A DNA stretch of 64,000 bases from Cystobacter fuscus DSM 2262 (lineage in GTDB: Bacteria > Myxococcota > Myxococcia > Myxococcales > Myxococcaceae), in NCBI RefSeq assembly GCF_000335475.2, contig NZ_ANAH02000001.1, forward strand, positions 952,132 to 1,016,131, in the 5' to 3' direction. Both the position numbers and the translations under genes were made by a program. The notes below the pieces were generated by a model. The model was not told where the DNA came from. It made no database searches and saw only the letters and a list, made by a program, of their open reading frames with translations. Shown here one piece after another: positions 1 through 9,418 of the stretch. The stretch's first letter is position 1; every line of letters begins with the position of its first letter.

Positions 1-2127
1 GTGCAGACCGAAGCCGTGTCCCTCCTCCCGCGTGGTGAAACCGTACTGGAAGATGCGCGTGAGCATCTCCGGCGCTATCCCCATGCCATTGTCATGGATG
101 GACATGTGCACCCGTCCGGCCACCTCCTCCAGCTTCACCGTCAGCAGCCGCTCGCTCGGTGCCACCTCGTCCATGGCGTACTTGGCATTGCTCACCAGGT
201 TCACCAGGATCATCAGCGTCTTGTGCTTGTCGGTCATCACTGGCGGCAGGGGCGCGATGTCCCGCTGCACCTTCACCTGATGGCGCACCAACCCCGCGAA
301 GTTGATGCGCAATGCGTCCTCCAGCAACCCCGGCAGCGACACCTGCTCGTGCACGCGGGGAATCCGGGCGTAGTTCTGCTGCACCTTGACGATGTCGCCG
401 ATGTGCTCGGTATAGCGGCCCACGTCATCCAGCAATGACACCACCTCCTGGCGATCCTCGACCAGGCTCTGCCCCAGCTTGTCCAGGAAGGGCATGAGGT
501 GGCGCCCCCGCCCGTCCTGGGTGAGGAAGGTGGACAGGTCCTCCTGGTGCTCCTGGATGAGGTGGGCCACCCGTCCCACGTGCTCCAGCCTCATTCCACT
601 CATCCGCTCCTTGGCCATCTGCGCGGAGGTGTAGACGCTGTTGAGCACGTTGCCCACGTTGTGCAGCACGTTGGTGGCGATCTCCGCCATGCCCGCGCGC
701 CGGGCTGTCTGCACCAGTTGCAGGTGGACGTCCTTGAGCTCGCGGGTGCGCTCCTCCACGCGCTGCTCCAGTCCCTCGTTGGCCTGGCGCAGGGCCACCT
801 CGCGCCGCTGCACCTCGTCGGCCATGAGCCGGAAGGACTGGGCCAGTTGTCCCAGCTCGTCGCGGCGCGCGGTGTCCAGCGCCACCTCGAAGTCACCCGT
901 CGCCACCTTGTCGGTGGCCTGGATGAAGGCATGCAGGGGCTGGGTGATTTGCTGGCGAAGCACCTGGTACATGATGGCCAGCTCCAGCAGCAGCGACAGG
1001 ATGCCCAGCAGCAGCACGTAGCGCGCCGCGAGCAGAGCGGGCTGGGACACCACCTGCTCGGGCAGCACCGTGGCGAGGTTCCACCCGGGGCCACGCAGTT
1101 GGGTGACGGCGACATACTCGCCGTACTCCGGCAGTTCCAGGAGGGTCTGGCCAGGCTGGCGACTCTTCACCCGCTCGAAGATGGCGCGCAGGTGGGTCGC
1201 CTTCTCCGCGGAGCCGAGGAGTCTGGCGGCGGCTTCGGGCTGCCCGGTGTTGCTCGGGATGTTGTAGGCACTGGTGGCGCCCTCCAGCTTCAGCTCGGGA
1301 TGGGCGATGAGCTGCCCATCGTCTCGGAAGAGCAGGTTGTAGCCACCCGGCAGGTGATCATTGATGGTGCGAGTCATCAACTCGCCGAGCAGGACATCGT
1401 GGCCGACCGAGGCGATATGGCGGCCGTCCAGATCCACCGGCGTGGTGACCGAGGTCATCCAGAGATTGGAGACGACCTCCTTGAAGATGCCGGTCCAGGC
1501 GGTGCGCCGCTGGGGGTTGTTCTCGGGCAGAGCGAGGGAGAAATCCTCGTAGGAGGCCACCGAGAAATCGGGCGGGAGCTCCTGGATCCAGGTGGGGAGC
1601 GTCGGCCAGAAGCCCGCGATCGCGCCCTCCGGAAAGGTCACGTAGGTCGTCGAGAAGCGGACGTGGAAGACGGGGGCATACCAGGAGAGCACGTCGTACA
1701 CGGCCAGGAACCGGGTACGAAACCCGATGTCGAGGCTCACCCTGGGTGGAATGAAGGCCTGAACCATCCTCGTGCCATCGGTGGTTTCAGGCGGGCTGCG
1801 GACCGTGCCATCGGGCCGCCGCACGAAGAGCTTGTCGAAGCGCGCACTCACCTCTTCTTCGTGTTGCTGGAGTTCCCGGACCCGCTCCTTCAGGGCCTTC
1901 TTGAAGAGGGCATGGTTGTCCTCCGCCAGCAGGAAGATGGCCTGCTCGTGCTCGCCGCGCTCCACGACATGCTGCTGCATCCGCTCGAGGACCTCGGTGC
2001 GCAGGGTGTGCAGCATGTGGAGATAGCTGAAGAGCGTGGAGAGGGCGATGATGACGCCGATGCGCGCCCCCATCTTGAGGAGCGTCGAGCGGGCCAGGGG
2101 AGCGCGGAGATTGGACGATGGCTGCAT
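1..2127 (-). CDS. Sensor histidine kinase, copy A (C-terminus cut by window edge)
   Basis: Membrane sensor kinase expected to autophosphorylate on histidine and pass the phosphate to an unseen response regulator. The frame runs from an ATG at 2127 to base 1, giving 709 codons; by comparison with copy B (2262-4523) about 44 C-terminal residues lie outside the window. Order of parts: membrane segment near residues 18-40, a long extracytoplasmic Cache-like sensor region, a second membrane segment near 365-390, HAMP, a coiled linker, an H-box reading LHNVGN with His489, and the start of the HATPase domain. Alignment to copy B has a constant offset of 2396 bp with only scattered substitutions. Similarity ends near the start codon, so the two promoters differ. 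The partner and signal cannot be inferred. Confidence 0.9.
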   Translation of the reverse strand, partial: MQPSSNLRAPLARSTLLKMGARIGVIIALSTLFSYLHMLHTLRTEVLERMQQHVVERGEHEQAIFLLAEDNHALFKKALKERVRELQQHEEEVSARFDKLFVRRPDGTVRSPPETTDGTRMVQAFIPPRVSLDIGFRTRFLAVYDVLSWYAPVFHVRFSTTYVTFPEGAIAGFWPTLPTWIQELPPDFSVASYEDFSLALPENNPQRRTAWTGIFKEVVSNLWMTSVTTPVDLDGRHIASVGHDVLLGELMTRTINDHLPGGYNLLFRDDGQLIAHPELKLEGATSAYNIPSNTGQPEAAARLLGSAEKATHLRAIFERVKSRQPGQTLLELPEYGEYVAVTQLRGPGWNLATVLPEQVVSQPALLAARYVLLLGILSLLLELAIMYQVLRQQITQPLHAFIQATDKVATGDFEVALDTARRDELGQLAQSFRLMADEVQRREVALRQANEGLEQRVEERTRELKDVHLQLVQTARRAGMAEIATNVLHNVGNVLNSVYTSAQMAKERMSGMRLEHVGRVAHLIQEHQEDLSTFLTQDGRGRHLMPFLDKLGQSLVEDRQEVVSLLDDVGRYTEHIGDIVKVQQNYARIPRVHEQVSLPGLLEDALRINFAGLVRHQVKVQRDIAPLPPVMTDKHKTLMILVNLVSNAKYAMDEVAPSERLLTVKLEEVAGRVHMSIHDNGMGIAPEMLTRIFQYGFTTREEGHGFGLH

Positions 2128-2261
2128 GGTGACTGGCTGACCTGGCTTCACACGTTGTGGTCAGCAGGTCAGACATTACCTACACGGGCGAGGCGGTTTG
2201 GTGTGCCCGCAAAGACATCAAGCAGGTCAAAGGAATTCCCCCGAGGATCCAATCGGATACT

Positions 2262-4523
2262 TCACGACACGCCTCGGGAGTCCTGCGCGACGGGGACATA
2301 GGGAAGCTCCAGGGTGAAGGTGGCACCCCGGCCGGGCCCATCGCTGTGCACGGTCAAGGAACCGCCCAGTTCCTCCCGGGCCGCGATGGCACTGGAGTGC
2401 AGACCGAAGCCGTGTCCCTCCTCCCGCGTGGTGAAACCGTACTGGAAGATGCGCGTGAGCATCTCCGGCGCTATCCCCATGCCATTGTCATGGATGGAGA
2501 TGCGCACCCGTCCGGCCACCTCCTCCAGCTTCACCGTCAGCAGCCGCTCGCTCGGTGCCACCGCATCCATGGCGTACTTGGCATTGCTCACCAGGTTCAC
2601 CAGGATCATCAGCGTCTTGTGCTTGTCGGTCATCACTGGCGGCAGGGGCGCGATGTCCCGCTGCACCTTCACCTGGTGACGATTCAGCCCCGCGAAGTTG
2701 ATGCGCAATGCGTCCTCCAGCAGATCCGGCAGCGACACCTGCTCCTGCACGCGGGGAGTCCGGGCGTAGTTCTGCTGCACCTTGACGATGTCGCCGATGT
2801 GCTCGGTATAGCGGCCCACGTCATCCAGCAATGACACCACCTCCTGGCGATCCTCGACCAGGCTCTGCCCCAGCTTGTCCAGGAAGGGCATGAGATTGCG
2901 CCCCCGCCCGTCCTGGGTGAGGAAGGTGGACAGGTCCTCCTGGTGCTCCTGGATGAGGTGGGCCACCCGCCCCACGTGCTCCAGCCGCATTCCGCTCACC
3001 CGCTCCTTGGCCATCTGCGCGGAGGTGTAGACGCTGTTGAGCACGTTGCCCACGTTGTGCAGCACGTTGGTGGCGATCTCCGCCATGCCCGCGCGCCGGG
3101 CCGTCTGCACCAGTTGCAGGTGGACGTCCTTGAGCTCGCGGGTACGCTCCTCCACGCGCTGCTCCAGTCCCTCATTGGCCTGGCGCAAGGCCACCTCGCG
3201 CCGTTGCACCTCGTCGGCCATGAGCCGGAAGGACTGGGCCAGTTGTCCCAGCTCGTCGCGGCGCGCGGTGTCCAGCGCCACCTCGAAGTCACCCGTCGCC
3301 ACCTTGTCGGTGGCCTGGATGAAGGCATGCAGGGGCTGGGTGATTTGCTGGCGAAGCACCTGGTACATGATGACCAGCTCCAGCAGCAGCGACAGGATGC
3401 CCAGCAGCAGCACGTAGCGCGCCGCGAGCAGGGCGGGCTGGGACACCACCTGCTCGGGCATCACCGTGGCGAGGTTCCAACCAGGGCCACGCAGTTGGGT
3501 GACGGCGACATACTCGCCGTACTCCGGCAGTTCCAGGAGGGTCTGGCCAGGCTGGCGACTCTTCACCCGCTCGAAGATGGCCCGCAGGTGGGCCGCCTTC
3601 TCCGCGGAGCCGAGGAGTCTGGCGGCGGCTTCGGGCTGCCCGGTGTTGCTCAGGATGTTGTAGGCGCTGGTGGTGCCCTCCAGCTTCAGCTCGGGATGGG
3701 CGATGAGCTGCCCATCGTCTCGGAAGAGCAGGTTGTAGGCACCCGGCAGGTGATCATTGATGGTACGAGTCATCAATTCGTTCAGGAAGACATCGTGGCC
3801 GACCGAGGCGATATGGCGGCCGTCCAGGTCCACCGGCGTGGTGACCGAGGTCATCCAGAGATTGGAGACGACTTCCTTGAAGATGCCCGTCCAGACGGTG
3901 CGCCGCTGGGGGTTGTTCTCGGGCAGAGCGAGGGGGAAATCCTCGTAGGAGGCCACCGAGAAATCGGGCGGGAGCTCCTGGATCCAGGTGGGGAGCGTCG
4001 GCCAGAAGCCCGCGATCGCGCCCTCCGGAAAGGTCACGTAGGTCGTCGAGAAGCGGACGTGGAAGACGGGGGCATACCAGGAGAGCACGTCGTACACGGC
4101 CAGGAACCGGGTACGAAACCCGATGTCGAGGCTCACCCTGGGTGGAATGAAGGCCTGAACCATCCTCGTGCCATCGGTGGTTTCAGGCGGGCTGCGGACC
4201 GTGCCATCGGGCCGCCGCACGAAGAGCTTGTCGAAGCGCGCACTCACCTCTTCTTCGTGTTGCTGGAGTTCCTGGACCCGCTCCTTCAGGGTCTTCTTGA
4301 AGAGGGCGTGGTTGTCCTCCGCCAGCAGGAAGATGGCCTGCTCGCGCTCGCCGCGCTCCACGACATGCTGCTGCATCCGCTCGAGCGCCTCGGTACGCAG
4401 GGTGTGCAGCATGTGGAGATAGCTGAAGAGCGTGGAGAGGGCGATGATGACCCCGACGCGCGCCCCCATCTTGAGGAGCGTCGAGCGGGCCAGGGGAGCA
4501 CGAAGGCTGGACGAAGGCTGCAT
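2262..4523 (-). CDS. Sensor histidine kinase, copy B
   Basis: A 753-residue inner-membrane sensor kinase, paralogue of copy A. Residues 18-40 and about 365-390 are hydrophobic and bracket a large Cache-like extracytoplasmic domain. HAMP follows at about 390-440 and a coiled-coil helix leads to the dimerisation helix with phospho-acceptor His489 in LHNVGN. The HATPase domain shows an N-box (NLVSNAKYAMDA), G1 (DNGMGI) and G2 (GHGFGLH). The frame continues 60 codons upstream to 4703, but the duplicated block begins at the ATG at 4523, which is also the equivalent start in copy A, so that start is preferred. It lies 134 bp upstream of copy A on the same strand and could be co-transcribed with it. 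No receiver or regulator gene is adjacent. Confidence 0.92.
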   Translation of the reverse strand: MQPSSSLRAPLARSTLLKMGARVGVIIALSTLFSYLHMLHTLRTEALERMQQHVVERGEREQAIFLLAEDNHALFKKTLKERVQELQQHEEEVSARFDKLFVRRPDGTVRSPPETTDGTRMVQAFIPPRVSLDIGFRTRFLAVYDVLSWYAPVFHVRFSTTYVTFPEGAIAGFWPTLPTWIQELPPDFSVASYEDFPLALPENNPQRRTVWTGIFKEVVSNLWMTSVTTPVDLDGRHIASVGHDVFLNELMTRTINDHLPGAYNLLFRDDGQLIAHPELKLEGTTSAYNILSNTGQPEAAARLLGSAEKAAHLRAIFERVKSRQPGQTLLELPEYGEYVAVTQLRGPGWNLATVMPEQVVSQPALLAARYVLLLGILSLLLELVIMYQVLRQQITQPLHAFIQATDKVATGDFEVALDTARRDELGQLAQSFRLMADEVQRREVALRQANEGLEQRVEERTRELKDVHLQLVQTARRAGMAEIATNVLHNVGNVLNSVYTSAQMAKERVSGMRLEHVGRVAHLIQEHQEDLSTFLTQDGRGRNLMPFLDKLGQSLVEDRQEVVSLLDDVGRYTEHIGDIVKVQQNYARTPRVQEQVSLPDLLEDALRINFAGLNRHQVKVQRDIAPLPPVMTDKHKTLMILVNLVSNAKYAMDAVAPSERLLTVKLEEVAGRVRISIHDNGMGIAPEMLTRIFQYGFTTREEGHGFGLHSSAIAAREELGGSLTVHSDGPGRGATFTLELPYVPVAQDSRGVS

Positions 4524-4905
4524 GGTTGCAAGGTAACTGGCCGACCACTGAGTGGACGGTGACCGGCCGGTGTTGACACGAGTCGGCGGACGAAAATTCC
4601 TCCACGAAGCTTGCAAGGGATTGCTCGCCTGGCTCCGTGAACGCCGAGCCCCATGGCCGCGTCGCCTCGGGGGTTCCCGACGGGCCCGGGCCGGGAGGGT
4701 CAATCACCCTGGAGGGCAGGTGCTCCGTTGTCTGGATTCGGCGTCCTATTGCCTTCCGGACAGCACGGGCGCGCATGGGTTTACATAAACCCCCTTGAAT
4801 AGGAACAATCGAGCGGTCTCGAGGCAAACACTCACTCCCCTCGAAGGACGTGTTCAATCGGCTCGTAGAGGTCGGGGGGCCTCGCAGAGCCCTCGGAGCT
4901 GGTCG
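4524..4905. other. Intergenic region between the kinase pair and the polysaccharide operon
   Basis: A 382-bp divergent intergenic region holding the promoters of the kinase (leftward) and the polysaccharide operon (rightward). I see no convincing small gene. The only clear structure is the palindrome at 4777-4792. Confidence 0.6.
4777..4792. promoter_or_regulatory. 16-bp palindrome upstream of the polysaccharide operon
   Basis: GGGTTTA and TAAACCC form a perfect 7-bp inverted repeat around a 2-bp centre. The AT-rich core stands out in GC-rich DNA and lies about 115 bp before the first gene of the operon, a plausible operator position. The cognate regulator is unknown. Confidence 0.4.
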
Positions 4906-6027
4906 ATGAGACGCGTCCTATTGCTGGTCTGGGTATTGTGCACGAGCGCGTGCGCATGGGGCCCAGGCATGTATATGGACGAGGGTGCCATCCGGGAACG
5001 ATACGCCGGGAAGGCCGACGCGGGCACCGGCGACGATTTCAAGGTCGTCCCCATCGACGTGGCCCTGTTGGAAGAACAACAGAAGTCACGTCTGGAGACG
5101 CGACCCGCCCCGCTCCGGGATCCGCTGGCGGAGTTCGCGGCGAACTACAACTACCGGGTGACCGCCCATGACGTGCTGAGTGTCATCGTCTGGGACCACC
5201 CCGAACTCACCATCCCCGCGGGCGAGTTCCGCTCCGCCGAGGCCACCGGCCACCCGGTGTCGACCGATGGGACGATGTTCTTCCCCTACGCGGGGATCCT
5301 CCAGGTCGCCGGCAAGACGCTGCCCGAGATCCGGGAACTGCTGACGCAGCGGCTCAACCACGTCATCGAGAAGCCCCAGCTCGACGTGCGCGTGGTGGGC
5401 TTCCGGGGGCAGAAGGTGCAGATCACCGGGGAGGTGGTCGCCCCCAGCAGCCTGCCCATCACGGACGTGCCCATGCGGGTGCAGGACGCCATCAGCCAGG
5501 CGCGAGGGCCCACCCCCGAGGCCGACCTGCGCGGCGTCACGCTCACCCGGGGCGGAAAGACATCCACCCTGGATCTCCAGGCGCTCTACGAACAGGGGGA
5601 CATCAGCCAGAACTGGCTCCTCCAGGACGGAGACATCCTTCACGTCCCCGACCGCAACCGCAACAAGGTCTTCGTTCTCGGCGAGGTCCGCAGGCCTTCG
5701 TCTCGCATCATGGTGAAGGGCCGGATGACACTCGCGGAGGCGATTGGCGACACGGAGGGTTTCGATCCGGTCAGCTCCAACCCGGCGAAGGTCTATGTCA
5801 TCCGCGGCAACTTCGACCAGCCCACCATCTACAAGCTCGATGCCCGGTCACCGGACGCGCTCCTGCTCGCCACGCAATTCCAACTTCGACCCCATGACGT
5901 TGTCTTCGTCTCGGCGCACAACTTGACGCGCTGGAATCGCATCATCACTCAAATCCAGCCAACAGTTCAGATGCTCTGGCAGGCAGTAGATATCGGTAAC
6001 AGGTCCGTCGTATTCCCATCCCCATGA
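4906..6027 (+). CDS. wza: Outer-membrane polysaccharide export lipoprotein (Wza family)
   Basis: A 373-residue lipoprotein predicted to form the outer-membrane channel for a surface polysaccharide. The chosen ATG at 4906 has GGAG a few bases upstream and begins a lipoprotein signal (MRRVLLLVWVLCTSAC); a longer frame upstream would bury this signal. A Poly_export domain follows (YRVTAHDVLSVIVWDHPEL, then VSTDGTMFFPYAG), with SLBB-type segments after it (VQITGEV, KVFVLGEVRRP). It is the first gene of the operon and its stop overlaps the next start as ATGA, which implies translational coupling with the Wzc-like partner. Confidence 0.93.
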   Translation: MRRVLLLVWVLCTSACAWGPGMYMDEGAIRERYAGKADAGTGDDFKVVPIDVALLEEQQKSRLETRPAPLRDPLAEFAANYNYRVTAHDVLSVIVWDHPELTIPAGEFRSAEATGHPVSTDGTMFFPYAGILQVAGKTLPEIRELLTQRLNHVIEKPQLDVRVVGFRGQKVQITGEVVAPSSLPITDVPMRVQDAISQARGPTPEADLRGVTLTRGGKTSTLDLQALYEQGDISQNWLLQDGDILHVPDRNRNKVFVLGEVRRPSSRIMVKGRMTLAEAIGDTEGFDPVSSNPAKVYVIRGNFDQPTIYKLDARSPDALLLATQFQLRPHDVVFVSAHNLTRWNRIITQIQPTVQMLWQAVDIGNRSVVFPSP

Positions 6028-8138
6028 CGAGCGCTCCCAGCCGCGAGGACCCCGCTCGCTCCAACCCCGGGGCACCTGAAGACGAACTCGACCTGCACGG
6101 CCACCTGGGCATCCTGCTGGAGTCCCGCGGATCCATCCTCGTGACGCTCGTCCTGACGCTCGTGGCGGGCTCGCTGTACCTGCTCGTCGCGCCCCCCGTC
6201 TATCGCGCGAACACCGTCCTCCAGATCGACAAGAAAGGCAGCCGGCTCGGGGAACTCGACGAGCTGCTCGCGGAGCTCTCCGGGGAGGTGTCCACGGAGA
6301 TCGAGATCATCAGTTCGCGCACGCTGCTGGGAAAGGTCGTCGACGAACTCCAGCTGGACGTGGAGGCCGGTCCGCGGCACCTCCCGTTCACCGCGGACGA
6401 AGGGCGTCTTCAGGTGAAGCAGGTGAGCGTGCCTCCGGAACTGGAGGAGCTGCCGCTCACGCTCGTGGCGGGCGAGGCCGGTGCCTACACGCTGCTCGAT
6501 CCGGACTCCCAGCCGATCCTCGACGGGCGCGCCGGTGAACCCGCCACGGCGCCGTCAGGCTCCCGCTGGCAGGTGGAGCTCCTCGTCTCCGAACTCGACG
6601 CCCGCCCGGGCACGCGGTTCCAGGTGATCCGTCGCTCGCGCCTCGAGGTGGTGGAGGAACTCCAGCGGACGCTGCGCCTGAGCGAGAAGGGCACCAACAC
6701 CGGCGTGCTCTCCGTGGTCCTCGAGGGAGAGGATCCCCCGCGGCTCTCCGCGACCCTCGGGGCCATCGCGCGCCACTACGTCCGGCAGAACGTCGAGCGC
6801 AGGAGCGAGGAGGTCGAGAGGACGCTAGCGTTCCTCGACACCCAACTGCCCGGGCTGCGCAAGGAGCTCGAGCGGGCGGAGGGAGCCCTGAGCGCCCACC
6901 GCGCCGGGAGCGGAATCGTCGATCTCGGGCTGGAGGCCCAGGCGATCCTGGACCGCGGCGTCGACATCGAGAAGTCGATCTCGGCGCTCACGCTCGAGCG
7001 CTCCGAGCTGCGGCAGCGCTTCACCGGCAAACACCCGGTGCTCATCACCACGAGTCACAAGCTGGAGCGGTTGCAAGCGGACCGGGCCGCCATCAACGCC
7101 CAGCTCAAGGGCCTGCCGAGCGCGGAGCTCAAGTCGGCCCAGCTCCTGCGGGACGTGACGGTCGCCACCGAGCTTTTCCTCCAGCTCAACAACAAGGCCC
7201 AGGAGTACCGGGTCCTCAAATCGAGCATCGCCGGCAACGCGCGGATCCTCGATGAGCCCGTGGTGTCCCGCCTGCCGGTGCGCCCCAGCAAGCCGGGCGT
7301 GATCGCGCTCAGCCTGGTGCTGGGGCTGACGCTCGGCGTGGCGCATGCCTTCGCCCGGCAGGCGCTGCGCAAGGGCGTCTCGGATCCCGCCGTGGTCGAG
7401 GCGCGGCTCGGGGTGCCCATCCACGCCACCCTCCCCCTCGCGTCCAACCGCGAGGCGAGCGCCCTCCTGGCCCAGCTCCATCCGCGCCACCCGGTCACCG
7501 AGAGCCTGCGCGGCCTGCGCACCCGCCTCCAGCTCGCGCTGCGGGACTCGCCCAACAACGTGATCGCCCTCACCGGGCCGAGTCCCGGAGTGGGCACGTC
7601 CTTCGTCGCCCTCAACCTCGCCTGGGTGCTGGCGGACTCCGGCAAGCGCGTCCTGCTCGTGGACGCCAACCTGCGCGGGGGCACGCTCCACCTCGGCTTC
7701 CGGGCCGAGTGCGCCCAGGGCCTCTCCGAGATCCTCGGCGGCACGGTCGGCCTGGAAGAGGCGGTGCGGCGCATCCCCGGCCAGAGCCTGTCCTGGCTGT
7801 CCACGGGCGCCCTCCCGCCCAACCCCGCCGAGTTGCTGCAGAGCGACGCGTTCACGGCGCTCGTGGCGCGGATGTCGGCCGGGTACGACCTCGTCCTCAT
7901 CGACACGCCCCCCATCCTCGCGGTGACCGACGCGGCGCTCGTGGGCCGACATGCGGGCATGAACCTCGCCGTGGTGCGCGCGGGCGTCCACCCGATGAGG
8001 GAGCTCGGCGCGGCCCTCCACCGGCTCGAGCAGAACGGAGTCCCGGTGCGGGGAATCATCTTCAACGGAGTGCCGCGCTCCTCGGCGGGACGCGTGGTGA
8101 GCGGCATCTACCAGTACGACTACCCGACCACCGACTGA
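6024..8138 (+). CDS. wzc: Polysaccharide co-polymerase with degenerate BY-kinase domain (Wzc family)
   Basis: A 704-residue inner-membrane protein expected to work with Wza and Wzy to set polysaccharide chain length and export. It has an N-terminal Wzz domain with a membrane segment near residues 35-57, a long periplasmic coiled coil (about 255-390), a second membrane segment near 415-440, then a cytoplasmic bacterial tyrosine-kinase domain from about 495. The kinase signatures are altered. Walker A reads GPSPGVGTS, with Thr525 (ACG) where the family has lysine. Walker A' reads LLVDANLR, with Asn549 in place of the second aspartate. Walker B (LVLIDTPP, Asp627) is intact. The C-terminal tail keeps tyrosines 696, 698 and 700. 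It may be a weak or inactive kinase that still acts structurally. The start overlaps the upstream stop (ATGA). Confidence 0.92.
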   Translation: MTSAPSREDPARSNPGAPEDELDLHGHLGILLESRGSILVTLVLTLVAGSLYLLVAPPVYRANTVLQIDKKGSRLGELDELLAELSGEVSTEIEIISSRTLLGKVVDELQLDVEAGPRHLPFTADEGRLQVKQVSVPPELEELPLTLVAGEAGAYTLLDPDSQPILDGRAGEPATAPSGSRWQVELLVSELDARPGTRFQVIRRSRLEVVEELQRTLRLSEKGTNTGVLSVVLEGEDPPRLSATLGAIARHYVRQNVERRSEEVERTLAFLDTQLPGLRKELERAEGALSAHRAGSGIVDLGLEAQAILDRGVDIEKSISALTLERSELRQRFTGKHPVLITTSHKLERLQADRAAINAQLKGLPSAELKSAQLLRDVTVATELFLQLNNKAQEYRVLKSSIAGNARILDEPVVSRLPVRPSKPGVIALSLVLGLTLGVAHAFARQALRKGVSDPAVVEARLGVPIHATLPLASNREASALLAQLHPRHPVTESLRGLRTRLQLALRDSPNNVIALTGPSPGVGTSFVALNLAWVLADSGKRVLLVDANLRGGTLHLGFRAECAQGLSEILGGTVGLEEAVRRIPGQSLSWLSTGALPPNPAELLQSDAFTALVARMSAGYDLVLIDTPPILAVTDAALVGRHAGMNLAVVRAGVHPMRELGAALHRLEQNGVPVRGIIFNGVPRSSAGRVVSGIYQYDYPTTD

Positions 8139-8158
8139 GTACGAGCGAGCGCCACTCC

Positions 8159-9418
8159 ATGACATGGATCCGATGCTCAGGACTGGGGTTCATCGCCGCG
8201 CTCTACGTGCTCGCGGGGCGCTGGGGCTTCCATCGGTTGGCCAACGCCGACCCCGAGCCGGACCCGTTCCTGGAGCTGCGACTGTGGATCGTCCTGGCCA
8301 GCGTGGTGCTCGCCACCCTGGGACTGCTCCACCGCGCCCACCGCGCGGCGAGGCCCGGAGAGAGCCGGCCCGACACCCGGCTCGCGATGGCGCTGCTGCT
8401 GTTCCTCGGCTACCTGTGCACCAGCGCGCTCTGGGCGCCCGACGCGGAGTTCGCCCTGGGAAAGCTCTACGATCTCGCCCTCGTCGGGGTGATGAGCGTG
8501 GGCTTCGGGCTCGCCGCGCTCCGGCAGCCGGCGATGCGCGTGCTGGATGCGTTCTGGGGCGTGGTGCTCCTGGCCACGGGGCTGCTGGCGCTCACCGGCG
8601 TGAGCCAGTTGCTGGGCGGCGGGGGCGGCGCGCGGCTGGCGGTCCTGGGAGGAGGACCGAACATCTTCGCCCGGCTCATGGGGCTGTTCGCGCTCGGCGC
8701 TCTGTACTTCTGGCGCCGGCAGGGACAGACGTGGCTCTGGGTTCCGATGGCGGCCGCCGGCGTGCTGCTCGCGCTGCTCACCGGCTCCCGGGGAGGCACG
8801 GCCGCCATCCTCGCGGGCGTCCTCACCTTCCTCGTGGTGGGGCGCATCCCCTTGCGCCAGCTCGCGCTCCTGTCGGTGCTCGCCACGGCCGCCGTCCTGG
8901 TGGTGATCACCTTCACCCCCCTGGGCAAGGCGCTCAGCCGGTCCATGGAGGAGCGCTTCCTGCGCCTCACCCTGAACTACGAGGGCGGCAGCGACACGGA
9001 GAGCAAGGTGTACCTGTCGGGACGCGAGTCCCTCTATGCCGCCGCGTACGAGCTCGGGCTCGACAACCCGGTGGCGGGAGCGGGGCTCGCCGCCTTCCCC
9101 GCGCTCGGGCTGGGCGTCTACCCCCACAACCTCTTCCTCGAGGTGTTCTGCGAGGGCGGCGCACTGGGCCTCGCCCTGCTCGGCTGGACCCTGCTCGCCT
9201 TCCTCCGCTCGGCGTGGCGAGGCCGCCACCGCATCGACGGCGCGACCGTCGGCGCGGTGGTGCTGGTGCTGCTCGGCAGCCAGTCCAGTGGCGACCTCTA
9301 CGACACCCGGGCCCTCTTCCTGCTGATGGTCATGTCCTCGTGCACCCTGGCCACGAGGACCGCCTTCGTTCCCTCCCGTCCCATCGTCCATCCCGCCGTC
9401 CACGGAGCCACGACATGA
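8159..9418 (+). CDS. wzy: O-antigen ligase/polymerase-like membrane protein (Wzy candidate)
   Basis: A 419-residue polytopic membrane protein with about ten hydrophobic segments and a large extracytoplasmic loop near the middle containing the motif LSGRESLYAAAYELG, followed by NPVAGAGLAAFP and YPHNLFLEVFCEGG. This pattern, with the HN pair in the PHNLFLE stretch, is typical of O-antigen ligase/Wzy proteins, which join repeat units in the periplasm. Position between the co-polymerase and a glycosyltransferase favours Wzy over WaaL. The ATG at 8159 lies 20 bp after the previous stop with only a weak ribosome site. The gene ends in an ATGA overlap with the next. Confidence 0.85.
   Translation: MTWIRCSGLGFIAALYVLAGRWGFHRLANADPEPDPFLELRLWIVLASVVLATLGLLHRAHRAARPGESRPDTRLAMALLLFLGYLCTSALWAPDAEFALGKLYDLALVGVMSVGFGLAALRQPAMRVLDAFWGVVLLATGLLALTGVSQLLGGGGGARLAVLGGGPNIFARLMGLFALGALYFWRRQGQTWLWVPMAAAGVLLALLTGSRGGTAAILAGVLTFLVVGRIPLRQLALLSVLATAAVLVVITFTPLGKALSRSMEERFLRLTLNYEGGSDTESKVYLSGRESLYAAAYELGLDNPVAGAGLAAFPALGLGVYPHNLFLEVFCEGGALGLALLGWTLLAFLRSAWRGRHRIDGATVGAVVLVLLGSQSSGDLYDTRALFLLMVMSSCTLATRTAFVPSRPIVHPAVHGATT

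Larger units (their letters stand above)
1..4523. repeat. Tandem duplication of a histidine kinase gene
   Basis: Bases 1-2127 and 2397-4523 align base for base with a constant 2396-bp offset and no net insertion or deletion. Sequence just upstream of the two start codons (2128-2261 and 4524 onward) is unlike, so the unit begins at the coding start. The far end is outside the window. Confidence 0.9.

Noticed and set aside
2262..4700. Long open frames antisense to the two histidine kinases
   Set aside because: They are GC-driven shadows in the complementary strand: rich in Arg, His, Gly and Pro, no ribosome sites, and lengths follow the kinase frame.
4795..4905. Longer wza start upstream (TTG at 4795)
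   Set aside because: It would place 37 basic residues before a clear lipoprotein signal, and the ATG at 4906 has a good ribosome site.
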